A stretch of 64,000 bases of DNA, from NCBI RefSeq assembly GCF_000331305.1, contig NZ_KB217478.1, positions 8,277,481-8,341,480 on the forward strand, in the 5' to 3' direction. Below, piece by piece: positions 27,501 through 37,684 of the stretch (its first letter is position 1; each line of letters begins with the position of its first letter). The position numbers were made by a program, and so were the translations under genes. Below the pieces are notes generated by a model. It saw only the letters and a program-made list of their open reading frames with translations. It ran no database searches and was not told where the DNA came from. This stretch comes from Calothrix sp. PCC 7103 (GTDB lineage: Bacteria; Cyanobacteriota; Cyanobacteriia; Cyanobacteriales; Nostocaceae).

Positions 27501-30397
27501 ACCAAATGATTGCTAATTTACGGGGTACAACTCGTAAAAATACTGAGCAAGACTGGCTTAAAACTAACTTGGCTAAATTTACCCGTATGTTGCAGGGACA
27601 ACGGGATTTAGAAACTGTTTCTAAGTTGATATTATCTGAACTGGCGCCGCTTGTTACCGCCCAACAAGGATTGTTTTATCTAATGGAAGCAGCGGAAAAT
27701 CACCCGCACTTTTTGAAGTTAATCAGCAGCTATGCTTACCGTGAACGCAAAAATCTGTCTAATCGTTTCTTTTTAGGTGAAGGTTTAGTAGGTCAATGTG
27801 CTTTAGAAAAAGAGAGAATTTTATTAACTCAGGTTCCTGACAGCTATATAAAAATTAGTTCAGGTCTGGGCGAAGCTACACCTTTAAATGTCGTTGTTTT
27901 ACCAGTATTATTTGAAGGACAAGTTACAGCCGTTATTGAACTAGCATCCTTCCACCGCTTTAGCGAAATTCATCTAACTTTCTTAGATCAACTTACCGAA
28001 AGTATCGCTATCGTACTGAACACAATTTCTGCGAGTATGCGAACAGAAGAACTGCTCAAACAGTCGCAGTCCCTAGCAGAAGAATTGCAAACTCAACAAA
28101 AAGAACTAACTGAAACTAACAAACGTCTCGAACAACAAGCACAATCACTCAAAGCATCTGAAGAATTATTGAAACGCCAACAAGAGCAATTACAGCAAAC
28201 AAACGAAGAATTAGAAGAAAAAGCCGAATTGCTCGCAGTACAGAACCGAGAAGTAGAGCGCAAAAATAACGAAATAGAACAAGCCCGTCAAGCTTTAGAA
28301 GAAAAAGCCGAACAATTGGCAATGACTTCCAAATATAAATCGCAGTTCCTCGCCAACATGTCCCACGAACTAAGAACTCCACTAAATAGTTTATTAATTT
28401 TAGCAGGGCTACTATCTGAGAACAGCGAAGCAAATTTAACAGACAAACAAGTCGAATACAGTCGTACTATATACTCAGCGGGAAATGATTTACTAGCATT
28501 GATAAACGACATTCTTGACTTAGCCAAAATTGAATCGGGTACAATGTCAGTAGAAATTCATGAAACATTATTTCGTGATTTACAACAGCATGTTGAAATC
28601 AATTTTCACGCCTTTGCCGCCGACCGGAAACTAGACTTCCGTATTCATTTTGACCCACATTTGCCTCGTGCTATTTTTACTGATGCAAAACGACTACAGC
28701 AAATACTAAAAAATCTCTTATCAAATGCTTTTAAATTTACTGAGCGAGGTAGTGTTAGTTTAAATGTATCATTAGCTACTTCTGGCTGGAGTTCAAATAA
28801 AGAAATTTTGAACCGTAGTGACTGTGTGATTGCATTTGCTGTCACCGATACTGGTATTGGAATTGCACCTGGTAAACAACAGATAATCTTTGAAGCATTT
28901 CAACAGGTAGATGGTACTACTAGCCGTAAATACGATGGTACAGGTTTGGGATTATCGATTAGTCGGGAAATTGCTCATTTACTAGGAGGTGAAATTCGCT
29001 TAGTCAGCGAGTTAGGTAAGGGTAGTACATTTACTCTTTATTTACCCCAGTCTTATTCCAATCAATCTTTTACTCCAGGTAATAGCAAGGACAATCAAAC
29101 AACTAATGTTATAAATACGATAACAGTTGCGGCTACACAAGTAACCGAGCCAACAGTAATTAATGAAACACAATTATTAAGTGAGCAAGCAATTGAAGAT
29201 GACCGGGAAAATATTCAACCTGGGGAACGTTTGCTGTTAATAATCGAAGATGATCTTAACTTTGCCCGCGTTTTACTCGATATAGCAAGACAGCAAGATT
29301 TTAAAGTTATAGCAGCAACTCGCGGTGATGTTGGTTTAGCAATGGCGCGCTCGTATAAACCTACAGCGATTATGCTTGATCTTCGCCTACCTGTTATGGA
29401 TGGTTGGACAGTTCTTGACCGTCTTAAACATGACCCTGACACTCGTCATATTCCCGTTCATATAATGAGTGTAGACGAAGGGCACCAACGAAGTTTACAA
29501 CAAGGAGCAATCGCTTACCTGCAAAAACCTATTGATCGTGATTCTCTATTAAATGCTTTAAGTCGAATTCGAGAATTTGTTGAACGTCCAGTCAAAAATT
29601 TGCTAATTGTCGAGGATGATGCTACCCAACGCCAAAGTCTTGTACAACTTATTAGCAATAGCGATGTAGGTACGGAGGCAGTTGGTACAGGTAGAGACGC
29701 ATTGTCAGCTTTACAAAATAGTCACTTTGACTGTTTAGTCTTAGACCTAGGACTACCAGATATGAGTGGCTTCGAGCTAATAGAGCAAATTAAACAGCAA
29801 GCTAACTTAACCTACCTACCAATTATTATCTACACAGGGAAAGAATTAACGACCCAAGAAGAAAGCGAACTACGTCGTATTAGTGATTCTATCATCATAA
29901 AAGACGTGCGTTCACCCGAACGTTTATTAGATGAAACAGCTTTATTTTTACATCGAGTTCAAGAAAATTTATCGGTGCCTCAACGCCAAATGCTTGAACA
30001 GTTACAACAAAAAGACCAAATACTAACAGGTAAAAAAATCTTAATCATAGACGACGATGTGCGAAATATATTTGCCCTGACTAGCTTATTAGAGCGTTAT
30101 CAAATGCAAACTGTCTATGCAGAAAACGGCAAAGATGGTATTTCCATGCTTCAAAAAATCCACGATATTGAACTTGTTCTTATAGACATTATGATGCCAG
30201 GGATGGACGGCTATGAAACAATGCAATTTATACGTAATATGGATAAACTCAAAACTTTACCAATAATTGCTTTAACCGCAAAAGCAATGAAAGGCGACCG
30301 AGAAAAATGCATCAACGCAGGCGCCTCGGATTATATTACTAAACCCGTTGATACTCAACAGTTACTATCACTGTTGAGAGTTTGGCTCTACAAATAA
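24578..30397 (+). CDS. Giant poly-HAMP hybrid histidine kinase with GAF and three receiver domains
   Basis: 1939 residues, no transmembrane segment, so probably cytoplasmic. Residues about 20-985 are a HAMP array: after a divergent first unit, nine units begin at exact 276-base (92-residue) steps from 25205 to 27413, each with a [18 protein letters not shown] half and an [16 protein letters not shown] half. Then a GAF domain (about 1000-1150), a coiled coil (1155-1250), the kinase H-box [12 protein letters not shown] (His near 1261), and an ATPase domain ([27 protein letters not shown]; 1360-1490). Three receivers follow, with phospho-acceptors in [22 protein letters not shown] and [11 protein letters not shown]. 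The architecture recalls fungal group III osmosensor kinases. A cheR-cheB pair follows. Confidence 0.94.
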   Translation: MTTSQITSDTDSLDLKQLLRTLAEIKKGNFSSRMPLDHTGVAGKIADTLNDIIEMNERMAMELERVGTVVGKEGKISERASIGNARGAWKSSIDSVNALISDLVQPTAETTRVIRAVANGDLSQTVPTEIDGKPLQGEFLQTATIVNTMVTQLNSFSSEVTRVAREVGTEGKLGVQAEVPGVAGTWKNLTDNVNLMSGNLTAQLRNIADVTTAVANGDLSKKITVDVKGEILELKNTINTMVDQLNSFASEVTKVARDVGTEGKLGVQADVKGVAGTWKDLTDSVNSMAGSLTSQVRNIAEVTTAVANGDLSKKITVDVKGEILELKNTINTMVDQLNSFASEVTRVAREVGSEGKLGVQAEVRGVAGTWKDLTESVNFMASSLTAQVRNIALVTTAVANGDLSKKITVDVKGEILELKNTINTMVDQLNSFVSEVTRVAREVGTEGQLGVQAEVKGVAGTWKDLTDSVNSMAGSLTSQVRNIAEVTTAIAKGDLSKKITVDVKGEILQLKNTINIMVDQLNSFASEVTRVAREVGAEGKLGGQAQVPGVAGTWKDLTDSVNFMAGSLTDQVRNIALVTTAVATGDLSKKITVDVKGEILELKNTINTMVDQLNSFASEVTRVAREVGSEGKLGVQAEVKGVAGTWKDLTDSVNFMAGSLTDQVRNIADVTTAVATGDLSKKITVDVKGEILELKNTINTMVDQLNSFASEVTRVAREVGTEGKLGVQAYVRGVDGTWKDLTDNVNSMAGNLTGQVRNIAEVAAAIAGGDLSRKITVDVKGEMLHLKNTINTMVDQLNSFASEVTRVAREVGTEGKLGGQAQVIGVAGIWKDLTDNVNSMAGNLTAQVRGIAKIVTAVANGNLKRKLILDAQGEIETLAETINEMIDTLATFADQVTTVAREVGIEGKLGGQAKVPGASGIWRDLTDNVNELAANLTNQVRAIAEVATAVTKGDLTQSIAVEAQGEVAALKDNINQMIANLRGTTRKNTEQDWLKTNLAKFTRMLQGQRDLETVSKLILSELAPLVTAQQGLFYLMEAAENHPHFLKLISSYAYRERKNLSNRFFLGEGLVGQCALEKERILLTQVPDSYIKISSGLGEATPLNVVVLPVLFEGQVTAVIELASFHRFSEIHLTFLDQLTESIAIVLNTISASMRTEELLKQSQSLAEELQTQQKELTETNKRLEQQAQSLKASEELLKRQQEQLQQTNEELEEKAELLAVQNREVERKNNEIEQARQALEEKAEQLAMTSKYKSQFLANMSHELRTPLNSLLILAGLLSENSEANLTDKQVEYSRTIYSAGNDLLALINDILDLAKIESGTMSVEIHETLFRDLQQHVEINFHAFAADRKLDFRIHFDPHLPRAIFTDAKRLQQILKNLLSNAFKFTERGSVSLNVSLATSGWSSNKEILNRSDCVIAFAVTDTGIGIAPGKQQIIFEAFQQVDGTTSRKYDGTGLGLSISREIAHLLGGEIRLVSELGKGSTFTLYLPQSYSNQSFTPGNSKDNQTTNVINTITVAATQVTEPTVINETQLLSEQAIEDDRENIQPGERLLLIIEDDLNFARVLLDIARQQDFKVIAATRGDVGLAMARSYKPTAIMLDLRLPVMDGWTVLDRLKHDPDTRHIPVHIMSVDEGHQRSLQQGAIAYLQKPIDRDSLLNALSRIREFVERPVKNLLIVEDDATQRQSLVQLISNSDVGTEAVGTGRDALSALQNSHFDCLVLDLGLPDMSGFELIEQIKQQANLTYLPIIIYTGKELTTQEESELRRISDSIIIKDVRSPERLLDETALFLHRVQENLSVPQRQMLEQLQQKDQILTGKKILIIDDDVRNIFALTSLLERYQMQTVYAENGKDGISMLQKIHDIELVLIDIMMPGMDGYETMQFIRNMDKLKTLPIIALTAKAMKGDREKCINAGASDYITKPVDTQQLLSLLRVWLYK
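25205..27530 (+). repeat. 276-bp coding tandem repeats (HAMP array)
   Basis: Nine consecutive units start at 25205, 25481, 25757 and so on at constant 276-base spacing. The first seven are closely similar at the DNA level (for example GGTGATTTATCGAAGAAAAT recurs), and the last two are diverged. Near-identical repeats of this length can recombine or collapse in assemblies. Confidence 0.85.
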
Positions 30398-30554
30398 GTT
30401 GTGAGTGCTGAGTGCTGATAAAAAATTGAATTATTACTCATTATCTCACTCAGTAAGGTGCGTGACGCTCTTAGGTCATTCGTTTTATTTTACGATTGTT
30501 ATGGTGTCACGCACCCTACTCCTAACTCCCAACTCAACACGATCTCACTTTTTT
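30398..30554. repeat. Composite repeat region between kinase and cheR
   Basis: AGTGCTG heptamer repeats (30401-30418), then a MITE-like inverted repeat at 30452-30520 (AGTAAGGTGCGTGACGC ... GTGTCACGCACCCTACT), then TAACTCC repeats. The frame open from 30405 across it is translation of repeats, not protein. Confidence 0.7.
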
Positions 30555-31391
30555 ATGTTCCCATTACGTCCAAATGAGCTAGAAGACATTGAAGTTCAAC
30601 TATTGTTAGAGGGTTTATATCTTTATTACGGTTTTGATTTTCGTAATTATGCAATGGCTTGCTTAAAGCGTCGTATTTGGAATGTAATTCGAGCAGAAAA
30701 TTTAACCACAGTTTCTAGTCTTCAAGATAGACTTTTACACGATAAAAATTGTTTAGAGCGTTTCTTATTAAATTTGACGGTAAACGTCACTGCTATGTTC
30801 CGCGACCCTAGCTTTTATATCGCATTTAGAAAAAAAGCTATTCCCCTATTACGTACCTATCCATTTATTCGCATTTGGCACGCTGGTTGTTCTACTGGAG
30901 AAGAAGTATATTCAATGGCAATAATGCTACTCGAAGAAGGACTATATCACCGCTGCCGCATCTACGCTACTGATATGAACGAGGTTGTTGTACACAAGGC
31001 AAAAGTCGGTATTTATCCCCTGCGCTTAATGCAAGAGTATACCCAACTTTATCAACAAGCAGGAGGTCAACAAGCTTTCTCCCAATATTACACCGCAGCT
31101 TACGATGGCGCCATGTTCTCGCCTTCCTTGAAAGAAAATATTGTATTTTCCGCACATAACTTAGTCACAGATTCGTCTTTCAATGAATTTAATGTAATTT
31201 TGTGCCGAAATGTTTTAATTTACTTCAACAAAAAGCTACAAGACCAGGTTCACGAACTATTATATAACAGCCTAAGAAGATTTGGTATTTTGGGGTTAGG
31301 AAGGCATGAATCATTGCTTGGCACAATTCATCAATCAGATTATGAAGCATTAGATGCTCAAGAAAGACTTTTTCGGAGGGTGACATTATGA
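30555..31391 (+). CDS. cheR: CheR-type methyltransferase
   Basis: 278 residues from ATG 30555 (MFPLRPNELEDIE); the longer frame upstream runs through repeats. N-terminal CheR helical domain, then NVTAMFRDPSFY, the SAM motif WHAGCSTGEEVYSMAIM, YATDMNEVVVHKAK and RNVLIYFN. It overlaps the next gene by four bases (ATGA), so CheR and the methylesterase are co-translated. With the giant kinase upstream, this looks like a methylation module serving a kinase rather than a classical receptor. Substrate inferred, not shown. Confidence 0.92.
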   Translation: MFPLRPNELEDIEVQLLLEGLYLYYGFDFRNYAMACLKRRIWNVIRAENLTTVSSLQDRLLHDKNCLERFLLNLTVNVTAMFRDPSFYIAFRKKAIPLLRTYPFIRIWHAGCSTGEEVYSMAIMLLEEGLYHRCRIYATDMNEVVVHKAKVGIYPLRLMQEYTQLYQQAGGQQAFSQYYTAAYDGAMFSPSLKENIVFSAHNLVTDSSFNEFNVILCRNVLIYFNKKLQDQVHELLYNSLRRFGILGLGRHESLLGTIHQSDYEALDAQERLFRRVTL

Positions 31392-31966
31392 AATATGAAC
31401 TAGCAGTGATTGGCACATCACTAGGAGGTTTACAATCACTCTCAATAATTTTATCGGGTTTGCCAAAAAGTTTGCCTATAGCTATAGCGATAGTTCAACA
31501 TCGTCACATATCTTCAGACAGTAAATTAGTTAATGCTTTACAACAATATAGTTTGTTGCCAATTATAGAGGCAGAAGATAAACTAAATATTGTTGCTGGA
31601 AATATTTATCTTGCTCCTGCAAATTATCATTTACTCGTCGAATTTGGTCATTTTGCCTTGTCCACTGAGGCGCCTGTTTGTTATGCTAGACCTTCAATTG
31701 ATGTACTATTTGAAACAGCAGCCGATGCTTACCTCGAACGAGTCATTGGTATAATTTTAACTGGTGCAAATCATGATGGTGCCAGAGGACTAGCTAAAAT
31801 TGAAGCTTATGGTGGTTTTACAATAATACAAGAACCAAATACTGCAATCAGTCCAACTATGCCTAAATCAGCAATCACCACAGTTCCAAAAGCAAAAATT
31901 TTACCTTTAACAGAAATTGCTCCTTTTCTAATCAATCTTTGTAGCAATGCCCACCTTACTTATTAA
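31388..31966 (+). CDS. CheB-type methylesterase domain without receiver
   Basis: 192 residues forming only the CheB esterase domain. Catalytic triad present: Ser in IGTSLGGLQSL (about residue 11), His in VQHRHISSD (about 37) and Asp in LTGANHDGARGL (about 133). The regulatory receiver domain is missing, so its activity is not controlled by direct phosphorylation of the same chain; in related clusters it may be controlled by partner kinases. It is translationally coupled to CheR by ATGA. Just after it lies the decayed receiver of a lost downstream kinase. Confidence 0.9.
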   Translation: MKYELAVIGTSLGGLQSLSIILSGLPKSLPIAIAIVQHRHISSDSKLVNALQQYSLLPIIEAEDKLNIVAGNIYLAPANYHLLVEFGHFALSTEAPVCYARPSIDVLFETAADAYLERVIGIILTGANHDGARGLAKIEAYGGFTIIQEPNTAISPTMPKSAITTVPKAKILPLTEIAPFLINLCSNAHLTY

Positions 31967-32262
31967 GCATCAGCTTCTTTGGCACAAAAATGTTTACAAG
32001 ACTCAAATTTTGATGCATTGGTAAGCGATATTGCAATGCCTGAAATAAACGGCTACGAATTGATTAACTATATACGCGAACTACAATCTGAAGTAAAAAC
32101 ATACCAGCCATTGCTTTAACAGCTTGTGCAAAACATGAAGACCAAATCCAATAGCTTACACAAGGCTAAATGCATATTCCTAAACCAGTAGAACCAAGTG
32201 ATTTGATTAAAGCAGTAGGGCAACTTACAATCAAACCAAAAGAAATACAAGTTGCTTCTTAA
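31967..32262 (+). pseudogene. Remnant of the C-terminal receiver domain of a hybrid kinase
   Basis: Reading from 31970 gives ALVSDIAMPEINGYELINYI, a receiver core with its phospho-acceptor Asp. A one-base loss in an A-run near 32096-32101 shifts the frame; the next frame reads IPAIALTACAKHEDQIQ, then TAG, LTQG, TAA and HIPKPVEPSDLIKAVGQLT, the end of the same domain. One frameshift and two stops therefore break it. Kinase parts are absent. This is probably the tail of a hybrid kinase that followed cheR-cheB and was largely deleted. Confidence 0.82.
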
Positions 32263-32512
32263 AAATTATCATTACCACCTGCTCATACCACAATTTATGT
32301 ATTATAATGTAATACATAAAGATTTGTAGCATAAAATATTTGTTTCAAGTCTTAAGACAAGTCAATATCCTGTAAACACCGCCTAAAAAAAGCTATCCTT
32401 GAAAAAATTTGTATAAAATGTGGTCTACTTTTAGCTATAAGGTTTAATCGCTAAATAGTTATATAAACTTGTATCCCCCAATTTAGCTCCATCAGTGTTA
32501 TAAAACTGAAGT
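32263..32512. other. Non-coding region upstream of the AAA ATPase
   Basis: AT-rich, no gene, repeat or clear operator recognised; presumably holds the promoter of the ATPase gene. Confidence 0.4.
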
Positions 32513-33715
32513 ATGGATTTTGATTATTTTAGAGGCAATGACGGCTCTGCCGAAAATAGAAATCGTCACAACCTGCTAGCTAGCGGTTGGCGACCGTTTA
32601 ACCGTGATTTTAACGTCAAGTATTTTTGGGAAGTGCTTTGGAACGATACACAGGAGTTAACTCAAAGAAGCGTTAATTTAGCAAGCTTTTACGCTGATGC
32701 TTTAGGACGACGAGATTACAGTTGGTGGGCAAACATCTTAAACGTAGTTTCCGACTATACCCGTGCGGAGTTTGAGAAGTATTGGAATTTTATTACCCCC
32801 CAACCTTTAACACCCGACCATCGTTACAAAGATGTTTTAAGTACCGAAACTCCTATCATCCAGTTTGTTAGTCGCAATAGCATCCCTATCGATTACGTTT
32901 TGAACCGTTTGCAAGAAATAACAGTTTTGCGAAGCTTAGAAATTCTTGGTCGTCCCGATATTATTACACAGTACTACTCAGAGCGCGATTTTTATTTTCC
33001 ACCAGAGAAATTTATTAGCTGGGAACGTCTTGATGTTCTCAACACCGTTTACGCTTACTGGTCACAGTATGACGTTTGGTTACAAATTGACCCATATGAC
33101 CGTGGACGGCGCCATTATTCTTTGATGGCCAGAAACTTGGCGCCTTTAATCAACAAAGCGACGTATGATTTAGCGGTAATGCTGAGTGGATACCAAAGTC
33201 GTGTAGGCAAAGTCCAAAGTCAATATCCAATTCGTACCTTTCCTTCATGTATTCAAAATTTCACTGATACTGTACAACAAACTGTTTTAAACCAAAATCA
33301 GTTAGCGGTCTTAGTGCATGGAGAACCAGGAACAGGAAAAACAGCATGGACACAAGCTGTTGCCAAAGAAATATTAGTACCACTAGGGTATGTAATATTT
33401 ATTTTAGACCACGATGCCATTACAAACTTCGTTCCACCCACGTACTTAGAACGCATTTGTATAATTATTAATGAAGCCGATAACTTAGCGCAAAATCGTG
33501 CATCAGAAGTTGCTCAGTATAATAACAAAACCGAACATATCCTTAGCTTACTCGACGGAACACTCTATCAAAGTGTCATCGATGAAGGTGGTATTCAAAT
33601 TCAACAAAAATTAGTCATTTTATTGACATGTAATACAACAGAACGTCTAGACCCTGCTATGTTGCGTAAAGGTCGTGTAGATTTAATGTGTGAATTTATA
33701 CAAAAATACGTTTAG
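32513..33715 (+). CDS. AAA-family ATPase of unknown role
   Basis: 400 residues. The N-terminal 240 residues are a Trp/Tyr-rich region without recognised domain. An AAA ATPase core follows: Walker A GEPGTGKTAW (about 270-279), Walker B ICIIINEADNL (about 316-326), sensor-1 LLTCNTT (about 370), and a possible arginine finger in LRKGRVD. In Walker B the usual Asp is Asn, while the catalytic Glu remains. C-terminal domain is short. Such proteins may be substrate remodelers; no partner gene is adjacent. I do not recognise a named cyanobacterial family. Confidence 0.75.
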   Translation: MDFDYFRGNDGSAENRNRHNLLASGWRPFNRDFNVKYFWEVLWNDTQELTQRSVNLASFYADALGRRDYSWWANILNVVSDYTRAEFEKYWNFITPQPLTPDHRYKDVLSTETPIIQFVSRNSIPIDYVLNRLQEITVLRSLEILGRPDIITQYYSERDFYFPPEKFISWERLDVLNTVYAYWSQYDVWLQIDPYDRGRRHYSLMARNLAPLINKATYDLAVMLSGYQSRVGKVQSQYPIRTFPSCIQNFTDTVQQTVLNQNQLAVLVHGEPGTGKTAWTQAVAKEILVPLGYVIFILDHDAITNFVPPTYLERICIIINEADNLAQNRASEVAQYNNKTEHILSLLDGTLYQSVIDEGGIQIQQKLVILLTCNTTERLDPAMLRKGRVDLMCEFIQKYV

Positions 33716-34053
33716 GAATTCCCAAAGTAAAACTATTTATCTTGTGGAACAGGCATAGAAAGCCTGTCCCAAACCTAAACAATTAAACCTATAATTTTGC
33801 TTTTTTAACAAAACTTAATAGTGAATGTACCCTGGAAAAAGCCCTAGTAAAACTGAAGATTGGGCATTTAATTCACAAAGCAAATAGCTTTGCGTTTTTT
33901 TTGCACCCTGATGAGTCAAATCTCCATCCTATTAACAGCATAACACCAATTAGCACATCACGAATCACTAAATTGTTAAACCATAACATATAGCTTGGTT
34001 TTATATTAAATAAATTTGTAATTGATTTTGTAAATCAATTCACAAGGTTTGTA
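33716..34053. other. Intergenic region between convergent genes
   Basis: Holds an AACAGGC/GCCTGT hairpin beginning TCTTGTGG (33740-33770, a relative of the element at 4912) and the terminator at 33876. No gene seen. Confidence 0.5.
33876..33902 (+). terminator. Rho-independent terminator of the AAA ATPase gene
   Basis: Stem CAAAGC (33876-33881), loop AAATA, GCTTTG (33887-33892), then CG and a run of eight T. One of the few classical stem-plus-U-tract terminators in the window. Confidence 0.8.
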
Positions 34054-35529
34054 TCAAAATTGCCGCTCCCAATCTTCACGCCAGCGTTCTACGACAACTT
34101 TTGTTTGTGTAAAAAATTCAACTGCATGATTAGCTTGCCCGTGTAAATCACCAAAGAAACTTTCTTTCCAACCGCTAAATGGGAAGAAAGCCATCGGCGC
34201 CGCAACACCAATATTGATACCAATATTACCAGCCTCTGCTTCGTAGCGAAATTTACGTGCGGCGCCTCCATTAGTAGTAAATAAACAAGCCATATTTCCG
34301 TACTGGCCACCATTCACGAGCGATATAGCTTCATCTATTGTATTAAGATGAATTAAGCTCAATACTGGCCCAAAGATTTCAGTCTTTGCAATCTCCGAAT
34401 TTGGGTCAACGTCTTGCAAAATCGTTGGACGCACAAAATAGCCGTTTTCATAACCGCTAACTTGTGGTCGGCGCCCATCTACTAGTAATTTTGCACCCTC
34501 TGAGGTGCCTTTCTGAATTAAAGCTTCAATACGTTGTTGACTCTCAACAGAAATAACAGGCCCCATTTCTACACCCCGTTCCAAACCATTACCAACAACT
34601 CGCTTCATCGCTGTTTCAGTAATAGCTTCGGTAAATGTTTGCTTTGCAGAACCCACTGTCACAGCTAAAGAAGCAGCTAAACATCTTTGTCCTGCACAAC
34701 CAAAAGCACTATCAGCAGCAATGCGAGTAGTCATGGTCATATCGGCATCAGGCAAAATAATAATTGGATTTTTTGCCCCACCCTGACACTGTACCCGTTT
34801 TCCATTTGCGGCACCACGACTATATATATATTTCGCCACAGGTGTAGAACCAACAAAACTAATTGCCCTAATGCTAGGATTATCAAGAATAGCGTCTACA
34901 ACTTCTTTGGAGCCATTGACTAAATTAATCACCCCTTTGGGTAAACCTGTTTTTTCAAGTAACTGAAATATTTTTTGCATAGTCAACGGTACTTTTTCCG
35001 AAGGTTTGACTATGTAAGTATTCCCGCAAGCGATAGCATAAGGTAAAAACCAAAACGGAATCATTCCCGGAAAATTAAATGGACAAATAACCGCGCACAC
35101 ACCAAGCGGTTGCCGTATCATCATTTCATCAATACCGCGTGCAATATCTTCGCTATTAACACCTTGCATCATTATTGGAATACCGCAAGCAACTTCCACA
35201 TTCTCAACCGCACGCTGCATTTCTCCTTTTGCCTCTGCCAGCGTTTTACCACATTCGGTTGTGATAGTAGAAGCCAAATCATCAAAATTTTCTAATAATA
35301 AAGTTCTTAATTTAAATAAATACTGCACCCTCTCAGTAGGTGGTGTCCGGCGCCATGTTTTAAATGATTCTGATGCTGCCTGAACTGCCTCACTAACTTC
35401 AGATGCAGTAGATAAAGGTACTTTGGCGATAATTTCACTCGTCGCTGGGTTAACAACTTCTAGTTGATTAGTAGCGTTAGATGCAACCCATTCCCCATTA
35501 ATATAATTGGGTATACTACTTATAATCAT
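34054..35529 (-). CDS. mmsA: CoA-acylating methylmalonate-semialdehyde dehydrogenase
   Basis: Oxidises methylmalonate or malonate semialdehyde to propionyl- or acetyl-CoA with NAD+ (valine, inositol and beta-alanine breakdown). 491 residues from ATG 35529 ([15 protein letters not shown]). The open frame extends to 35616, but those residues ([12 protein letters not shown]) translate a CTTTGCGTCCTTTGCGG intergenic repeat and should be left out. Catalytic Cys lies in [10 protein letters not shown], the signature of this CoA-acylating subfamily, with NAD-binding [13 protein letters not shown] and [11 protein letters not shown]. TilS lies 40 bases upstream on the same strand. Confidence 0.9.
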   Translation of the reverse strand: MIISSIPNYINGEWVASNATNQLEVVNPATSEIIAKVPLSTASEVSEAVQAASESFKTWRRTPPTERVQYLFKLRTLLLENFDDLASTITTECGKTLAEAKGEMQRAVENVEVACGIPIMMQGVNSEDIARGIDEMMIRQPLGVCAVICPFNFPGMIPFWFLPYAIACGNTYIVKPSEKVPLTMQKIFQLLEKTGLPKGVINLVNGSKEVVDAILDNPSIRAISFVGSTPVAKYIYSRGAANGKRVQCQGGAKNPIIILPDADMTMTTRIAADSAFGCAGQRCLAASLAVTVGSAKQTFTEAITETAMKRVVGNGLERGVEMGPVISVESQQRIEALIQKGTSEGAKLLVDGRRPQVSGYENGYFVRPTILQDVDPNSEIAKTEIFGPVLSLIHLNTIDEAISLVNGGQYGNMACLFTTNGGAARKFRYEAEAGNIGINIGVAAPMAFFPFSGWKESFFGDLHGQANHAVEFFTQTKVVVERWREDWERQF

Positions 35530-35569
35530 TCTCTTAGCGCCCTTTGCGTCCTTTGCGGTTCGTTTTATT

Positions 35570-36538
35570 TTATCCGAAACAAATCCAATCATCATCAACA
35601 AAAGCAATACTACCACCAGGAAAAGGGTCAGTCTGAGAACGTCTTGGCGCCGTTATTAAGCCAATTAATTTTTCGATATGTTCAAAATTTGGAGACTGAG
35701 GAAGAATTTCGAGTAATATTTGACGCATTACCCTTCGTTGTAAAGCAAGTGGTGCCTTCTGTAAAATACGACGATTTAATTTAATTGGATATTGACTTTC
35801 CATTGCTTGCTCTCGTAACTCTCGTGCTGCTTGTTCCAAGTACTCAACATCAGCTTGTAATAATTCAGCAGTCTGGGCAAGATTTGACGTGACTTGAGAA
35901 TTAAAATTTTGATGTAAATACGGTAATAGCTCTTTACGAATACGGTTACGAGCGTATTTTAAATCATCATTAGTAGAATCTTCCCAAATCTTCAAATCAA
36001 AATCTTGACAAAATTGACCCGTCTCTTCACGAGTAACTTCAAGCAATGGGCGCACTAACTGTACATTATCAGCTAATTGGCGCCGCCACGTTAAAGCTTG
36101 TAAACCATCGGCACCTGTACCGCGCATCAAATTATAAAGTAGAGTTTCGGCTCTGTCGCTAGCTGTGTGCCCTGTAACAACACAGACGTAGTTATGTTGA
36201 AGTGCGAATTGAGTTAAAACTTGATAACGCCATTCTCGTGCTGCTGCTTCGGTATTTACAGGTTTATCAGCAGTTTCTAGGTAAAAAGGTACTGAGTAAT
36301 TGTTTACTAACTCTTCGACATGCTGCGCGTTAGCTGTTGAATCTTGGCGCCAACAGTGGTTACAATGAGCAACACCCAGGCGCCATTCCCATTTTGATTG
36401 TAAATCCAATAAAAGCTTTAATAAACATAGCGAATCTTGACCCCCTGACACTGCAATGAGTAAGCCTTGTCGAGGTTGAAGTAAATTACGCGCACGGATT
36501 TTTCGATGTATTGCTGCATGGAGAGGAGTCCACACCAT
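35570..36538 (-). CDS. tilS: tRNA(Ile)-lysidine synthetase
   Basis: Attaches lysine to C34 of the CAU-anticodon isoleucine tRNA so that it reads AUA. 322 residues, the shorter cyanobacterial form. The ATP-binding PP-loop [12 protein letters not shown] is at about residues 29-40; further marks are [30 protein letters not shown] and [17 protein letters not shown]. The C-terminal domain is short compared with E. coli TilS. Essential housekeeping gene in most bacteria. A long perfect palindrome lies about 125 bases upstream. Confidence 0.95.
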   Translation of the reverse strand: MVWTPLHAAIHRKIRARNLLQPRQGLLIAVSGGQDSLCLLKLLLDLQSKWEWRLGVAHCNHCWRQDSTANAQHVEELVNNYSVPFYLETADKPVNTEAAAREWRYQVLTQFALQHNYVCVVTGHTASDRAETLLYNLMRGTGADGLQALTWRRQLADNVQLVRPLLEVTREETGQFCQDFDLKIWEDSTNDDLKYARNRIRKELLPYLHQNFNSQVTSNLAQTAELLQADVEYLEQAARELREQAMESQYPIKLNRRILQKAPLALQRRVMRQILLEILPQSPNFEHIEKLIGLITAPRRSQTDPFPGGSIAFVDDDWICFG

Positions 36539-36662
36539 TTGTGATTTTGGGTTTTTGTGTATTTCTCTACATTACATTATCTTTGATGCCTGACTTTTCT
36601 TACAAAACTAGCGCAAGATACTGACATATTTTATTTCATTGCTAAAATTGATATTAAATCTA

Positions 36663-36684
36663 CGTATTAATCCGGATTAATACG
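36663..36684. promoter_or_regulatory. Perfect 22-bp palindrome between tilS and a secreted-protein gene
   Basis: CGTATTAATCCGGATTAATACG is its own exact reverse complement with no spacer. It lies between divergent genes (tilS starts at 36538; the next gene at 36830), a position suiting a dimeric repressor or activator. The protein binding it is unknown. Confidence 0.55.
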
Positions 36685-36829
36685 CTATATACATGAATAT
36701 AATTTTACAATTGATACAGGGTTAGCATACGATATAAATTTCTTTCACTTGCACAAGCAAGCACTTTGTGCATGATTTTTTTCATTAATAAAAATAATAC
36801 TTAATTTAACAATTACGAAGGAGATACTA

Positions 36830-37396
36830 GTGAAAAGAGGACTTGTAAGTAGTATAATTATTAATCTAATATTTTTATGCGGAAACTTGATACCAGCCCA
36901 AGCTCAAAAAAATACCGCTAATAAACCAGACCCGAATTTAGTTAATGCCATCATACAAACGATTCGCACAGAATTTAAAGATTTTGACTGGAATGAGATA
37001 AAAAAGGATATTACCTATAAATATACAGAAGTAGACCTAGACAAAGATGGCATTAAAGAAACTCTTGTGAGTATTCAAGAAGGCTTTCCTTGTAATAATC
37101 GTCATTGCCCAGTTTATATTTACCAAAAAAAAGGTAAAAATTATCGCTTTATTTCATATATATTTACCTCACGAGGGGAATTAGAAGTAGCCTTACTTCC
37201 AAACATTAATAAAGGTTGGTTTAATATTGCCGCTCTTGTATTTACTTATGAACCAAGAGAAATAGCTTGGAGAGTATTTAAATTTGATGGAAGTAAATAT
37301 GTAATTACTTCCCAAAAATTAAATTCCACTCCCAAGCAAATTATATTACGCGATACTTCTGGCTCACTATTTAACTTTGTCAACCAAAAAAGATAA
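36830..37396 (+). CDS. Small secreted protein with Asp-rich Ca-binding-like motif
   Basis: 188 residues from GTG 36830, supported by a strong AAGGAG six bases upstream. Signal peptide (residues 1-25, ending PAQAQ). The mature part has EVDLDKDGIKETLVSI, a DxDxDG pattern like calcium-binding loops of integrin-type repeats, and CNNRHCPVYIY, where two Cys may form a disulfide. No family name recognised. Probably periplasmic or extracellular. Confidence 0.7.
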   Translation: MKRGLVSSIIINLIFLCGNLIPAQAQKNTANKPDPNLVNAIIQTIRTEFKDFDWNEIKKDITYKYTEVDLDKDGIKETLVSIQEGFPCNNRHCPVYIYQKKGKNYRFISYIFTSRGELEVALLPNINKGWFNIAALVFTYEPREIAWRVFKFDGSKYVITSQKLNSTPKQIILRDTSGSLFNFVNQKR

Positions 37397-37684
37397 GCTT
37401 AAAATTGGCGCTATTACTGCCAAAAGTCCCAATTCAAGCAAAACGAAATAGAGAATATTAGAATATAAAAAAATGTACAAAAAATTGTTATCCAACACGT
37501 TTTTTTTAGATAAGCAAACAATATTGTTACCTCTAATACCTGACTTAGGATAAGTATTACGTATATTATCATTCAGTGACAAACCCTTCCATACAAGCTC
37601 TTTAAGAGTGATTCTAAACAGTCAGAAAGGTAAGTCGGTTAATAACCTTCCCCGCTTACAAGAGTATTCAACTAACTAATCATT

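Noticed and set aside
30405-30554. N-terminal extension of the second CheR
   Set aside because: Translation of heptamer and MITE-like repeats; the CheR domain begins at 30555.
35530-35616. N-terminal extension of mmsA
   Set aside because: Encoded by a common intergenic repeat and overlapping the tilS end; [15 protein letters not shown] is the natural start.
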